Part shown: piece after piece, positions 8,585-17,200 of the stretch
Layout of the letters: every line of letters starts with the position of its first letter
How positions within the stretch are numbered: position 1 is the stretch's first letter
Source of the DNA: an uncultured Eubacterium sp.
GTDB lineage: Bacteria; Bacillota_A; Clostridia; Lachnospirales; Lachnospiraceae
DNA: 56,754 bases
Direction of reading: 5' to 3'
Assembly: GCA_910589045.1 (NCBI GenBank)
Contig: CAJUSH010000017.1
Coordinates: 1 to 56,754, forward strand
The notes under the pieces: model-generated
The model's input: only the letters and a program-made list of their open reading frames with translations
Told to the model about the DNA's origin: nothing
The model's database searches: none
Made by a program: the position numbers and the translations under genes

Positions 8585-9652
8585 TCAGCTCAGAGGCACA
8601 TACGTCTCCACGCGGATATCGTCAAACGTCCCCATCTCGTTGTAGATGCGAAATGCCATGTCAAGCAGCGGGAACAGTGCCACCGCGCCGCTGCCCTCCC
8701 CCAGACACATCCCGCAGGTGAGCATGGCACTCTTTCCAAGCGCCTCTAAAACCAGGGCGCCCGCCGGCTCCTTTGACACATGACTCGCCAGCATATAGCC
8801 GCCGCTCTCCGGCACCAGCCGCTTTGCCGCAAGCGCCGCCACCGCGGAGATAAAGCCGTCAATGACCACCGGACAGTGACAGATCGCGCCGCCTAAAAAT
8901 ACGCCCGCGAGGCCCGCGAGATCGGCGCCGCCCACCTTTGCCAGCACATCGATGGGGTCATCCGGATCGGGCCGGTTGACAGCGATGCCCTGCCGGATCG
9001 CAGCGATTTTTTTCCGAAGCCCGGCGGAGGATAGTCCCGCACCCCGTCCCGTGACATCCTCCGCGGGAAGGCCGAGGAGCACCGCTGCAACGGCGCTGCT
9101 CGTCGTCGTATTGCCGATGCCCATCTCCCCCGTGGCAAAAATCTCTGTCCCCTCCGCCGCAAAGCCGCGCACCAGCTCAATACCCGTGAGGATTGCGCCC
9201 AGTGTCTGCTCCCTTGTCATAGCAGGCTCCTTTGCCAGATTTTTCGTGCCGTAAAGCTCTTTCCTGCGCAGGGTGCGGGGCGTGTCTGCCGCCATCCCGA
9301 TATCCACCACCGTCAGCTCACAGCCAGCCTCCCGGCACATGAGCGACGTACACGTCTTATCATCAAAAAAATTTTCCGCCACGATCGCCGTGACCTCCTG
9401 CCCGGTCTGCGTGACCCCCTCCGCCACCACGCCGTTGTCCGCACACATGACAATGAGGCGCTTCTTCTTTGCCGAAGGCTTCGCGCTTCTTTGAATGCCG
9501 CCGATCTGAATCACCGCATCCTCCAGCTTCCCAAGACTTCTCAGCGGTTTTCCCACCGTATCCCAATATGCAAGGCACTGCGCTGCGTGCTCCTTGGAAA
9601 GCGGCTCAATCTGTGCAAGCTGCCCCCGCAGCAGCTCTTCCCTTGTATGCAT
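8585..9652 (-). CDS. cobT: Nicotinate-nucleotide--dimethylbenzimidazole phosphoribosyltransferase
   Basis: Activates the lower-ligand base to its alpha-ribazole phosphate for the nucleotide loop. The 355-residue protein matches the usual length. Motifs seen: LGKLEDAVIQIGGIQ at about 40-55, VMCADNGVVAEGVTQ, TGEMGIGNTTTSSAV, and GMCLGEGSGAVALFPLLD close to the C-terminus, which carries the family's catalytic Glu. Its presence, without cobU and cobS in the window, shows that lower-ligand activation is encoded here but loop assembly must be completed elsewhere. Confidence 0.96.
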   Translation of the reverse strand: MHTREELLRGQLAQIEPLSKEHAAQCLAYWDTVGKPLRSLGKLEDAVIQIGGIQRSAKPSAKKKRLIVMCADNGVVAEGVTQTGQEVTAIVAENFFDDKTCTSLMCREAGCELTVVDIGMAADTPRTLRRKELYGTKNLAKEPAMTREQTLGAILTGIELVRGFAAEGTEIFATGEMGIGNTTTSSAVAAVLLGLPAEDVTGRGAGLSSAGLRKKIAAIRQGIAVNRPDPDDPIDVLAKVGGADLAGLAGVFLGGAICHCPVVIDGFISAVAALAAKRLVPESGGYMLASHVSKEPAGALVLEALGKSAMLTCGMCLGEGSGAVALFPLLDMAFRIYNEMGTFDDIRVETYVPLS

Positions 9653-9687
9653 AATCTCTTTCTCCCTGCTCTTCTCATTTTCAGTCT

Positions 9688-10440
9688 TCAGACAAACCTT
9701 CCATCCCCACGCTGCAGCTCATAGCCCCGGGGCGTCACCATCCTTCCACCGATCTCCCGCGTCTGGGAATTGCCGACAAACACGGTAGTAAACATATTGA
9801 CCTGCGTATCACGAAGCTCCTCCAGGCTCAAAATCCGTGCCCGCTGTCCGTCTCTTCCGATGTTTTCCACCAGTCCGCACACCGTCCGGGGCGGCTGGTG
9901 CTCCAGAATCAGCGCGCACGCCCTCCGCAGATAGTCATGCCGCTTTTTGCTCGAGGGATTGTAGAACACGATAACGAAGTCCGCCGCCGCCGCCGCCGAA
10001 ATACGCGCTTCAATTTTTTCCCAGGGCGTAAGAAGATCGCTTAGGCTGATCACCGCAAAATCGTGCACGAGGGGCGCTCCAAGCACCGACGCACCGCCGA
10101 TGGCCGCGGTCACGCCGCTTACGATTTCCACCTCCACCTGCGGGTATGCTTCAGCGAGCTGCAGCATCAGGCCGCTCATGCCGTAGACCCCCGCGTCGCC
10201 GCTGCACACCATGGCCACCCGCTGTCCCTTTTCGGCCTCCTCAAACGCCATGCGGCAGCGCTCCACTTCCCGGGTCATGGGGGTTGTGAGCAGCCTTTTA
10301 TCCGGAACATGCGCCTTCACCAAATCTACATACACATGATAGCCCACAATCACGTCGGCTGCCTCCAGCGCGTCAGCCGCCTTTTTTGTCATCAGCTCGT
10401 ATGCACCCGGCCCGATACCGACTACCGTTACTTTTTTCAT
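9688..10440 (-). CDS. cbiH: Precorrin-3B / cobalt-precorrin-3 C17-methyltransferase
   Basis: SAM-dependent ring-contracting methyltransferase of the corrin route. The 250-residue protein opens MKKVTVVGIGPGAYELMT, contains VCSGDAGVYGMSGLML at the substrate loop and FVIVFYNPSSKKR, all typical of CbiH/CobJ. The start at 10440 follows GGAGG; the frame is open upstream but that part is the cbiF-cbiH spacer. In many clusters CbiH is fused with or adjacent to CbiG; cbiG is not found here. Confidence 0.95.
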   Translation of the reverse strand: MKKVTVVGIGPGAYELMTKKAADALEAADVIVGYHVYVDLVKAHVPDKRLLTTPMTREVERCRMAFEEAEKGQRVAMVCSGDAGVYGMSGLMLQLAEAYPQVEVEIVSGVTAAIGGASVLGAPLVHDFAVISLSDLLTPWEKIEARISAAAAADFVIVFYNPSSKKRHDYLRRACALILEHQPPRTVCGLVENIGRDGQRARILSLEELRDTQVNMFTTVFVGNSQTREIGGRMVTPRGYELQRGDGRFV

Positions 10441-10494
10441 CTGCCTGCCTCCTGTCTGTGCTCCGGCGAAGCCGGAAGCATATACCCGCAATCC

Positions 10495-11250
10495 TCACAC
10501 ACCTTTTCTGTATTCCGTCGTAAATGCGGGATCATAAAGCTTCGAGCGCCCGTAAGCGCCATGGGTGAGGGCCTCCCCCACCAGAATCAGTGCTGTCTTT
10601 GTAATGCCGTTTTCCTGCGCAGTCTGCGGGAGCGTGGAGACGGTACATAAAAACGTGCGCTCCTCGGGCCATGACGCCTTGTACACAATTGCCGCCGGCG
10701 TGTCCTTCCCATAGCCGCCCCGCATGAGCCGCTTTGCAAGCTCCTCCATCCTGCCCGCACTTAAAAAGATTGCCATGGAAGCTCCGTGCGCCGCCAAATC
10801 CTCGATGCGCTCCTTCCCGGGCACCGGCGTCCGCCCCTCCATGCGGGTGATGATGACGCTCTGGGAAACCTCCGGCAGCGTATACTCGATATTCAAAGAC
10901 GCCGCCGCCGCCAGAAAGGAGCTGACCCCCGGCGTCACGTCGTAGGCGATACCCCGCGCATCCAGCGCATCCATCTGCTCCCGTATGGCGCCGTAAATGC
11001 TCGGATCGCCGGTGTGCAGCCGCACGCAGGCTTTCCCCTCCCGCTGCGACTCCTCCATGACGCCGATCACCTCCTCCAGCGTCATGCGGGCGCTGTTGTA
11101 TACCGGCACCCCGGGGCGCCTTTCGTCCAGTATTGCCGGATTTACCAGCGAGCCGGCATAGATAATCACATCCGCCTCCTCAAGCAGGCGCTTTCCCCGC
11201 ACCGTGATCAAATCCGGCGCGCCGCTGCCCGCCCCCACAAAATGAACCAT
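10495..11250 (-). CDS. cbiF: Precorrin-4 / cobalt-precorrin-4 C11-methyltransferase
   Basis: Methylates C11 of cobalt-precorrin-4 with SAM. The 251-residue protein begins MVHFVGAGSGAPDLITVRG and has LHTGDPSIYGAIREQ in the SAM/substrate loop and YDVTPGVSSFLAAAA, the family hallmarks. It lies five bases downstream of the reactivase-like gene and 54 bp upstream of cbiH, so it is cotranscribed. Confidence 0.96.
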   Translation of the reverse strand: MVHFVGAGSGAPDLITVRGKRLLEEADVIIYAGSLVNPAILDERRPGVPVYNSARMTLEEVIGVMEESQREGKACVRLHTGDPSIYGAIREQMDALDARGIAYDVTPGVSSFLAAAASLNIEYTLPEVSQSVIITRMEGRTPVPGKERIEDLAAHGASMAIFLSAGRMEELAKRLMRGGYGKDTPAAIVYKASWPEERTFLCTVSTLPQTAQENGITKTALILVGEALTHGAYGRSKLYDPAFTTEYRKGV

Positions 11251-11255
11251 ACCCT

Positions 11256-12827
11256 TTACCCGTCCCTTTCTGTCTCAAACATCATATGCTCCACGTACAG
11301 CTCGTTAAAGTCCTTGTCCATGGAGAGCGCAAGCTCACTCGATGCCGCAATGATCTGTGTAAGCTGCTCGGGAGCGGCACTCCTTGTCAGATAGTCGCAG
11401 GCACCCCGGAGACTGGAATTTCCAACCGCCTTCACCTTGTCCCGAAGCGCCTCCGGAATCAGCCCGATATCAACCGCCTTTCCGATGTCCAGATGAAAGC
11501 CGAAGCCACCCGCCACATACACAGCAGCCACCTCGTCACAGGAGATGCCGACGCGCAAAAGCAGCGTTTCCAGACCTGCCCGCACCGCGGATTTCGCGAG
11601 CTGAATCTCCCGCACATCCCGCTGGGTAAAGGAAAGCGTTTCTCCCTCCGGCGTCACCGCAAGGGGAAAGCCCTCCTCCTCGTAATCCTCGTCCAGAAGG
11701 CCGCTCTCGTCAAGCAGCCCGTTTGCAAGCAGCTCTCTGGTCGTCTCAATCACGCCGGTGCCGCAGAGCCCCCGCGCCGGCACATCCCCGATGGTTGCGA
11801 CATGGGCCGCACCCTCCCGGATGCTCACATTGCAGATCGCGCCCGGAATGCTCCCGGTGCCGCAGGAAATATTGCCGCCCTCAAAGGCCGGCCCCGCCGC
11901 AGTCGAGGTCACGAGAATCCTCTCCCGGCTGCCCACCGCCATCTCCCCGTTGGTACCAAGATCCAGGAGGAAAACCGGCTGCTCCTTCTCGTGCATCCGG
12001 CACGCAAGCAGCCCCGCCGCGATATCCGCGCCCACGTAGGCAGAGATGCCCGGCAGAAGAGTCACGCAGGCATCCCTCAAGCACGTCTCCTCCCCAAGAA
12101 TTACCGCCGCCCGCTCACGCACCGTCTCAAGCCTGTAGGGCGTGAAGGGGTATACCCCAAGACCCTCGCAGGGATAGCCCATGAGCAGATGACCCATCGT
12201 GGTATTGCCGCTGATGGCCACACGCTCCACCTGTTCGGGCCCGGCGCCGCCCGCCTTCAGCAGCCGGTCAATGAGCGCATTCAAATCCTCCCGGATGCAT
12301 TTCTGAAGCAGTCCGGCCTTTCCCTCGCCTGCCGCCTGAATGCGGGAGATAACGTCTGCCCCATAGGCTCTCTGATGATTGATGGCAGTCGCATCGGCCA
12401 CGGTATCCCCCGTGCGAAAATCGATGAGTGCCGCTGCAAGGGTAGTCGTTCCGATGTCGATGGCGATACCAAGGGGTGCGTGTGCATCCGCAGTCCCACG
12501 CATCCCTTCCGCTCCCAGCGCGTCAAACTGCTCCTCATCGGATGCTGTCAGACGAACCGTCACATCCTGCGCGGCCCGCGCCATACATGCCAGACGAAGC
12601 CCCTCTGATAGCTCATCCGCGTCAAAAAAACGCTCATCCTGCCTGGTCACGGGAAGCTCCCCCGCCAGCACGCGGATTTTGCATTTTCCGCACTTTCCCA
12701 CACCTCCGCAGGGCGCAGACAGATAAATACCCGCCTCCGCGAAAACGTCCGTAAGCCGCTTTCCCGCCTCCGCGAAAAGCTCCTGTGTTCCTTCTTTTCC
12801 TTCTATTGTAATACGAACCTTATCCAT
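11256..12827 (-). CDS. RACo-like corrinoid reactivator: [2Fe-2S] domain plus ASKHA (DUF4445) ATPase domain
   Basis: In the 523-residue protein, residues 1-90 form a plant-type [2Fe-2S] ferredoxin domain with Cys40, Cys46, Cys49 and Cys81. The rest is an actin-like/ASKHA domain (GIAIDIGTTTLAAAL near 130; FLLDLGTNGEMAVG; CGTGVIETTRELL; YVAGGFGFHLDIGKA). Relatives such as RACo and RamA-type proteins reduce inactive Co(II) to Co(I) in corrinoid proteins of methyltransferase systems, using ATP. The start at 12827 is set by GGAGGG and by the domain start. A corrinoid protein (19473-20120) and two MtaA-like enzymes downstream in the window are plausible partners. Encoding it in the middle of a corrin biosynthesis operon is notable. 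Confidence 0.88.
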   Translation of the reverse strand: MDKVRITIEGKEGTQELFAEAGKRLTDVFAEAGIYLSAPCGGVGKCGKCKIRVLAGELPVTRQDERFFDADELSEGLRLACMARAAQDVTVRLTASDEEQFDALGAEGMRGTADAHAPLGIAIDIGTTTLAAALIDFRTGDTVADATAINHQRAYGADVISRIQAAGEGKAGLLQKCIREDLNALIDRLLKAGGAGPEQVERVAISGNTTMGHLLMGYPCEGLGVYPFTPYRLETVRERAAVILGEETCLRDACVTLLPGISAYVGADIAAGLLACRMHEKEQPVFLLDLGTNGEMAVGSRERILVTSTAAGPAFEGGNISCGTGSIPGAICNVSIREGAAHVATIGDVPARGLCGTGVIETTRELLANGLLDESGLLDEDYEEEGFPLAVTPEGETLSFTQRDVREIQLAKSAVRAGLETLLLRVGISCDEVAAVYVAGGFGFHLDIGKAVDIGLIPEALRDKVKAVGNSSLRGACDYLTRSAAPEQLTQIIAASSELALSMDKDFNELYVEHMMFETERDG

Positions 12828-12876
12828 ATTCGAAAAACCCTCCAAATTTTTTTGTCCCGCACCACATTCTCCGCTT

Positions 12877-13995
12877 TCACAGCTCCCCCGGCCGCTTTGC
12901 CTCACGCAACGTTCCCATCGCCTTTGCCTCCTCCATAAGACTTCGGTTTGCCCCGTTCATGCTGCCGAAGGCTTCCAGCGTGCAGTACACATGCCTGCAG
13001 CCTTTGAGCTTTTCCCGCGCCCGCTCATAGGCGCCCGTCTCAATCGGCTCAAAGGGTGGTGTCCCGATGACGTCCGTGGCCAGTGATTTTGCAACTGCAT
13101 AATCAATATCGTTCGTGTGAAGCACACCCGCGAAAAAAGGCACGCCTCTGCGCTGCAGGAGTCGGTAGCACGAAATCCCGCTGCCCGCCCCTCCGATGAC
13201 AAATGTCTCGGGTTCGCCTTTCGCCGTCTCAAGCTCCAGACAGCCGAAATCCGCATTGTAGCTGCCCCGCGTCACACCGTAAAGGCGCCTGATATAATCC
13301 CCGGTAAAAATCTCCTCGGGCGCCCCCGCACGGTCGATGCCATGCTCCCCCACGCACACCACCGTATCGGAAATTTTCTGGGCCAGGTCCAGCTCATGCA
13401 AGGACAGAAGCACCGCCAGCCCCCGCACGCGCACCAGCTCCTTTAGCACCGCCAGCAGCTCCAGCTTGTGTCGGATATCCAGAAATGAGGTTGGCTCGTC
13501 TAACACAATGACCTCCGGCTCCTGGCAGATTGCCCGTGCCAGCAAAACCCGCTGGCGCTGCCCGTCACTGATCCTGGAAAACGCTCTCGATGAAAGCTCC
13601 CGGGCATGCACCAGAGAAAGCGCCTCCTCCACCTTCCTGCGATCCTGGCTGCCAAGGGTCCCGAAGCGCCCCGTATAGGGATAGCGCCCCGCAGCAGCCA
13701 CGTCAAAGCAGGTCATCAGCTCCGGATTCAGCCGCCCCGTCATGAGCACCGACATTCGTGTCGCAATGTCGCGCCCCGGGAGCGTTTCCATATCGGCGCC
13801 GCCTAACACCACCCGCCCTCCCATGAGCGCAAGCTGGCGGATCATGCTCTTTAGGATGGTGGATTTTCCCGCACCGTTTGGCCCGATGAGGGTGACAATC
13901 TCACCGCGGCCCACGCGTATGGAAATGTCCTCGATCAGCACCGTTTTCCCATACCCGACCGCCATATGCTCCGTGTAAAGATAAGGCTGTACCAT
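12877..13995 (-). CDS. Iron/corrinoid-type ABC transporter ATPase with extra C-terminal domain
   Basis: A FecE/BtuD-like ATPase. Residues 1-255 hold Walker A GPNGAGKS (38-45), the ABC signature ISDGQRQRV (142-150), Walker B VIVLDEP (162-168) and a switch His in LLSLHELDLAQK. Residues from about 258 to 372 form an additional domain starting TFVIGGAGSGISCYRLLQRRG, which looks Rossmann-like and is absent from plain BtuD/FecE (about 260 aa). It precedes the permease, whose stop is 48 bp away on the upstream side. The start at 13995 follows GGAGGAG. Substrate could be a corrinoid, heme or an iron/cobalt chelate; the operon favours a corrinoid or its precursor. Confidence 0.88.
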   Translation of the reverse strand: MVQPYLYTEHMAVGYGKTVLIEDISIRVGRGEIVTLIGPNGAGKSTILKSMIRQLALMGGRVVLGGADMETLPGRDIATRMSVLMTGRLNPELMTCFDVAAAGRYPYTGRFGTLGSQDRRKVEEALSLVHARELSSRAFSRISDGQRQRVLLARAICQEPEVIVLDEPTSFLDIRHKLELLAVLKELVRVRGLAVLLSLHELDLAQKISDTVVCVGEHGIDRAGAPEEIFTGDYIRRLYGVTRGSYNADFGCLELETAKGEPETFVIGGAGSGISCYRLLQRRGVPFFAGVLHTNDIDYAVAKSLATDVIGTPPFEPIETGAYERAREKLKGCRHVYCTLEAFGSMNGANRSLMEEAKAMGTLREAKRPGEL

Positions 13996-14043
13996 AAAGC
14001 GCTCCTCCCTCCCAAAATCCTTCCGATGCCGCAGGCCATGCCC

Positions 14044-15030
14044 TCACAGCTGTGGCCGGGCTCTTTTCATCATCATCAGAATCACCACCGGCGCACCGAA
14101 GATGGCCGTCACCGAGCTGATAGACAGCTCCGTCGGGGCAAAAACCGTCCGCGCGATGAGGTCACAGAACAGGCAAAAAACCGCGCCGCCCGCAAAGCAG
14201 GCAGGAATGAGCAAAAGCGGCTTCGCCGTTTGCAGCATACTCTTCATGAGATGGGGCACGGCGATTCCCACGAAGGAAATCGGTCCTGCAAATGCTGTCA
14301 CGGTGGCGGAGAGAACGCTTGAGAGCAGGATGAGCAGGACGCGGAAGCGCTTGACGTCCACGCCCATGCTGCGGGCATAGACCTCCCCAAGCTGATATGC
14401 CCCCATCGGCTTTGAGAGGAGCACACAGAGGACAAGCGCCGCAGAAACCACAATCGTCATCACCCGGATATTTCCCCAGCTCATGCCCGAAAAGCTTCCC
14501 ATGGACCAGTTGTGGAGATTCACGATGTCCGAGTCATCCGCAAAGGTCACCGCAAAGTCCGTAATTGCAGAGCAGATGTAGCCGATCATCACGCCGCAGA
14601 TGACCAGCAGCGACATAGCCCGCACCCTCCTTGACACCAGAAGAATAAAGCCCATGGAGATCATCGCCCCCGCAAACGCCGCAAGAATCATGCCCCAGGA
14701 GGAAATGGCGATGCCCCCGCCCAGCAGCACAATCATTACAAGCGACACCGCAAGCTTTGCTCCGGAGCTGATACCCAGCACAAAGGGGCCTGCGATGGGA
14801 TTTGCAAAAAAGGTCTGCAGAAGAAAGCCTGCAAGGGAGAGCGCCCCGCCTAAAATGACCGCCGCAATCGTGCGCGGAATCCGGATTTTCCACAAAACCT
14901 GCCCGTATAGCTCCCCGTCCGCAGGGAGGGCACTTCCCGCCCGCAGGTTCCACACCACCAGCAGCACAAGAAGCACCAGGAGCACACAAAAAGAAAAGAC
15001 ATAGCGTCTCACCCGTTTTTTGTCATCCAA
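14044..15030 (-). CDS. FecCD/BtuC-family ABC transporter permease
   Basis: A polytopic permease of about 328 residues from the TTG at 15030, which follows GGAGG with a six-base spacer; the next residues are DDKKRVRRYVFSFC and a first membrane segment. Family motifs include GGALSLAGFLLQTFFANPIAGPFVLGISSGAKLAV and, near the C-terminus, TAFAGPISFVGIAVPHLMK (the loop contacting the ATPase). An open frame extends upstream to 15225, but that part is an imperfect 35-bp DNA repeat translated as Gly/Ala/Arg-rich sequence and is unlikely to be protein. It forms an importer with the flanking ATPase and binding protein. Confidence 0.92.
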   Translation of the reverse strand: MDDKKRVRRYVFSFCVLLVLLVLLVVWNLRAGSALPADGELYGQVLWKIRIPRTIAAVILGGALSLAGFLLQTFFANPIAGPFVLGISSGAKLAVSLVMIVLLGGGIAISSWGMILAAFAGAMISMGFILLVSRRVRAMSLLVICGVMIGYICSAITDFAVTFADDSDIVNLHNWSMGSFSGMSWGNIRVMTIVVSAALVLCVLLSKPMGAYQLGEVYARSMGVDVKRFRVLLILLSSVLSATVTAFAGPISFVGIAVPHLMKSMLQTAKPLLLIPACFAGGAVFCLFCDLIARTVFAPTELSISSVTAIFGAPVVILMMMKRARPQL

Positions 15031-15044
15031 AGCATTTCCTCCCT

Positions 15045-15225
15045 TCCGGCAGGCTTTCCCCCTGCCCCGCGCGGCATATGCCCGGCAGGCTTGTCCGCAC
15101 CCCGCGCAGCATATGCCCGGCAGACTTGTCCGCGCCCCGCGCAGCATATGTCCCCGGCTTTTCCTGCACCGACCGAGGTATATCCACGCATGTTTGCCCG
15201 CGCTGTGCGCAGCATATACCCGCAC
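15045..15225. repeat. Imperfect 35-bp tandem repeat in the spacer between binding protein and permease genes
   Basis: The core GCAGCATATGCCCGGCAG (plus strand) recurs with starts of GCATATG at 15074, 15109 and 15144, exactly 35 bp apart, and degenerate copies follow near 15175 and 15212. The period is not a multiple of three and the block lies before the permease ribosome site, so it is non-coding. A shorter related piece (AAGCATATACCCGC) occurs in the cbiF-cbiH spacer near 10477. Function unknown; it may be an intergenic repeat family or a processing/attenuation element. Confidence 0.7.
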
Positions 15226-15226
15226 G

Positions 15227-16456
15227 TCACCGCAGCGGATAAAGATAGGTCAGCGCATCCTCACCGACAAAATCCTCCGTGAAAATCCGGTTCATATCCC
15301 GGATCAGCGCTCCCAGCCCGGTGCTCTCCTGAAACAGGTTTTGTCCCACACAGTACACATGCCCCTCCCTGACCGCCCGAAAGTCGGCGAGAAGCTCGCT
15401 CTTTTCCAAAAGCTCCTCAAGAGAATGCAGCTCGCCCTCAATCGTGCTGTTGTAGATGATAATGTCCGCGTCCCTTGCGCCGCTATAAAACGCCTCCATC
15501 TCCATATTCATCGTGGAGAGGGCGTTATCGTCTCCAAGATCCGAAAAAACATATTCCCCGCCGGCAAGCTCAATCATCTTTGACACGTAATCACCGCTCT
15601 TGCGCACCGTAACAATCCCTCTTGAATTGACGGAAAAAAACGCCACGCGCTTTTTTTCTCCCTGCGTCCCGCTCAAATCGGGCAGATCCGCCGTCTGCTC
15701 CTCGAAAAAGGCCGCGGCCTCATCCGTTTTTCCCAGCAGCAGGCCGTAGAGCTTGATCCACTCCATACGCCCCAGTGGATGGCTCTCATAGCTTGAACGC
15801 TCCACCAGAACCGGTATACCAAATCGCTCCAGCTGCTCCTTCACCTGAGGTGAGTGGGTAATCATCGTAGACTCGATGGCCAGGTCACAGCCCTCGCTCA
15901 AAATCAGCTCGTAATCCGGCGCACTGTACTTCCCCGCATAGCGCATCCAGCCCTGCTCCATCGCAGTCCTTGCCTCCTCGATATACCAGCCGTCGGCGTC
16001 CGTTCCGGAAAGCCGGATATTGCCGATGCCATCCAGCACCCGGAAAAAATCCATGGCAGAGGTAGCCACCAGGTAGATGCGCTCTAATGGCCCGAGCAGC
16101 ACGGTGATATCCGAATCCAGCCCCGCCGGCGCTTCCCTTCCCTCCGGAACTACGAGAAAACGCTCCTCGTCCCCGATCGTGACCAGCGCATAGCCATCCT
16201 CATAAAGCTTTGCCTGAAACTGCGTCGCATAGGAGAGGGGAAGGGTGCCCACGGGCTTCATCTCCTCCCATTCCAAAGCCTCCCCCACGTCCGTTTTATC
16301 TTTCGCGGCCTCTCCCTCTGTCTCTAAGGCACCGCCTTTTGTCCCCGGGATCTCCCCGGCGTCCGTATGACTTACCCCCGGCGCTCCCCCGCCGCAGCCC
16401 GCCGCAAGCACCGGCAGCAGCATGGCAAAAAGCACGGCACAGCATCCTCTCTTCAT
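15227..16456 (-). CDS. FecB/BtuF-type substrate-binding lipoprotein
   Basis: The 409-residue protein starts MKRGCCAVLFAMLLPVLAAGC, a lipoprotein signal with acceptor Cys21. A Thr/Glu/Asp-rich linker of about 40 residues follows. The rest has the type-III periplasmic-binding layout: CDLAIESTMITHSPQVKEQLERFGIPVLVERSSYESHPLGRMEWIKLYGLLLG and VAFFSVNSRGIVTVRKSGDYVSKMIELAGGEYVF are family regions. It should deliver a chelate (corrinoid, heme or siderophore-like) to the permease encoded next. The ATG at 16456 is behind GAGGAG. Its ligand is not evident from sequence. Confidence 0.9.
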   Translation of the reverse strand: MKRGCCAVLFAMLLPVLAAGCGGGAPGVSHTDAGEIPGTKGGALETEGEAAKDKTDVGEALEWEEMKPVGTLPLSYATQFQAKLYEDGYALVTIGDEERFLVVPEGREAPAGLDSDITVLLGPLERIYLVATSAMDFFRVLDGIGNIRLSGTDADGWYIEEARTAMEQGWMRYAGKYSAPDYELILSEGCDLAIESTMITHSPQVKEQLERFGIPVLVERSSYESHPLGRMEWIKLYGLLLGKTDEAAAFFEEQTADLPDLSGTQGEKKRVAFFSVNSRGIVTVRKSGDYVSKMIELAGGEYVFSDLGDDNALSTMNMEMEAFYSGARDADIIIYNSTIEGELHSLEELLEKSELLADFRAVREGHVYCVGQNLFQESTGLGALIRDMNRIFTEDFVGEDALTYLYPLR

Positions 16457-16468
16457 CCTTCACGCTCC

Positions 16469-17200
16469 TCACAGGTTTTTCTTCTTATATAAAAACAAAA
16501 ATGCAAGCGCCCCGAACACCGCCAGATAGGCGCTCAAAATCAGAATGCCCGCCGGGGAAAAGCCTTCGCCCTTCGCAATGCCCCGAATCATCGTGCTCGT
16601 CTTGGACAGAGGCAGAATACCCACCGCCTCCCGCAGCCCGTGGGGCATCTGCTCCGTAGAAAAAAACGTGTTGCAAAGATACGCCATCGGCATAATGATA
16701 TAGTTGGAAAACCGGGGCACATCCGTGTGGCTTTTCGCATAAAAGCTCACCACCACGCCAATAATGGAAAACACGGCCCCGTTCAAAAACAGAATCAGAA
16801 ACGACCAGCCGTTAAAAATCAGCCCGGTGTGAATGGGCCAGACCAGCACCAAAATCACAAGACCGGCGTAGAGCCCCCGCAGACTTCCCCCGATGACCTG
16901 ACCCACCACAAACTGCCACAGCGGCGTAGGCGAAATCATAACCTGGTCAAAGGCCTTTTCGTAGAGCCGCTGCACATTCAGGTTTTGCGCAATCGCATTA
17001 AAGCTGCCGTTCATCGTCGTGAGCGACACGACACCCGGAATGAGAAAATTCAGGTACGGCTCCCCGTGGGACATGGTCTGCACGCCGATGCCGAACACGA
17101 CCAGGTACATCAGGGGCGCCACCATTGCCGCAAGGGTAATCTTATAAAAATCCCGGCAGAACTCCCGCCATTTTTCCCACAGGATGGTCACAATCCCCAT
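16469..17200 (-). CDS. ABC-2 type transporter permease
   Basis: About 243 residues with six predicted hydrophobic segments, beginning MGIVTILWEKWREFCRDFYK. The features LGGSLRGLYAGLVILVL-like membrane stretch and FFSTEQMPHGLREAVGILPLSKTSTMIRG in the last loop are typical of the DrrB/NodJ group of exporters. The start codon overlaps the stop of the ATPase gene (TGATG), a clear coupling. What the pair moves is unknown; it sits inside the corrin operon between cbiL and the importer binding protein. Confidence 0.88.
   Translation of the reverse strand: MGIVTILWEKWREFCRDFYKITLAAMVAPLMYLVVFGIGVQTMSHGEPYLNFLIPGVVSLTTMNGSFNAIAQNLNVQRLYEKAFDQVMISPTPLWQFVVGQVIGGSLRGLYAGLVILVLVWPIHTGLIFNGWSFLILFLNGAVFSIIGVVVSFYAKSHTDVPRFSNYIIMPMAYLCNTFFSTEQMPHGLREAVGILPLSKTSTMIRGIAKGEGFSPAGILILSAYLAVFGALAFLFLYKKKNL

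Noticed and set aside
15030..15225. N-terminal extension of the permease (65 Gly/Ala/Arg-rich residues)
   Set aside because: It is the translation of a 35-bp DNA repeat and lies before a better TTG start with GGAGG.
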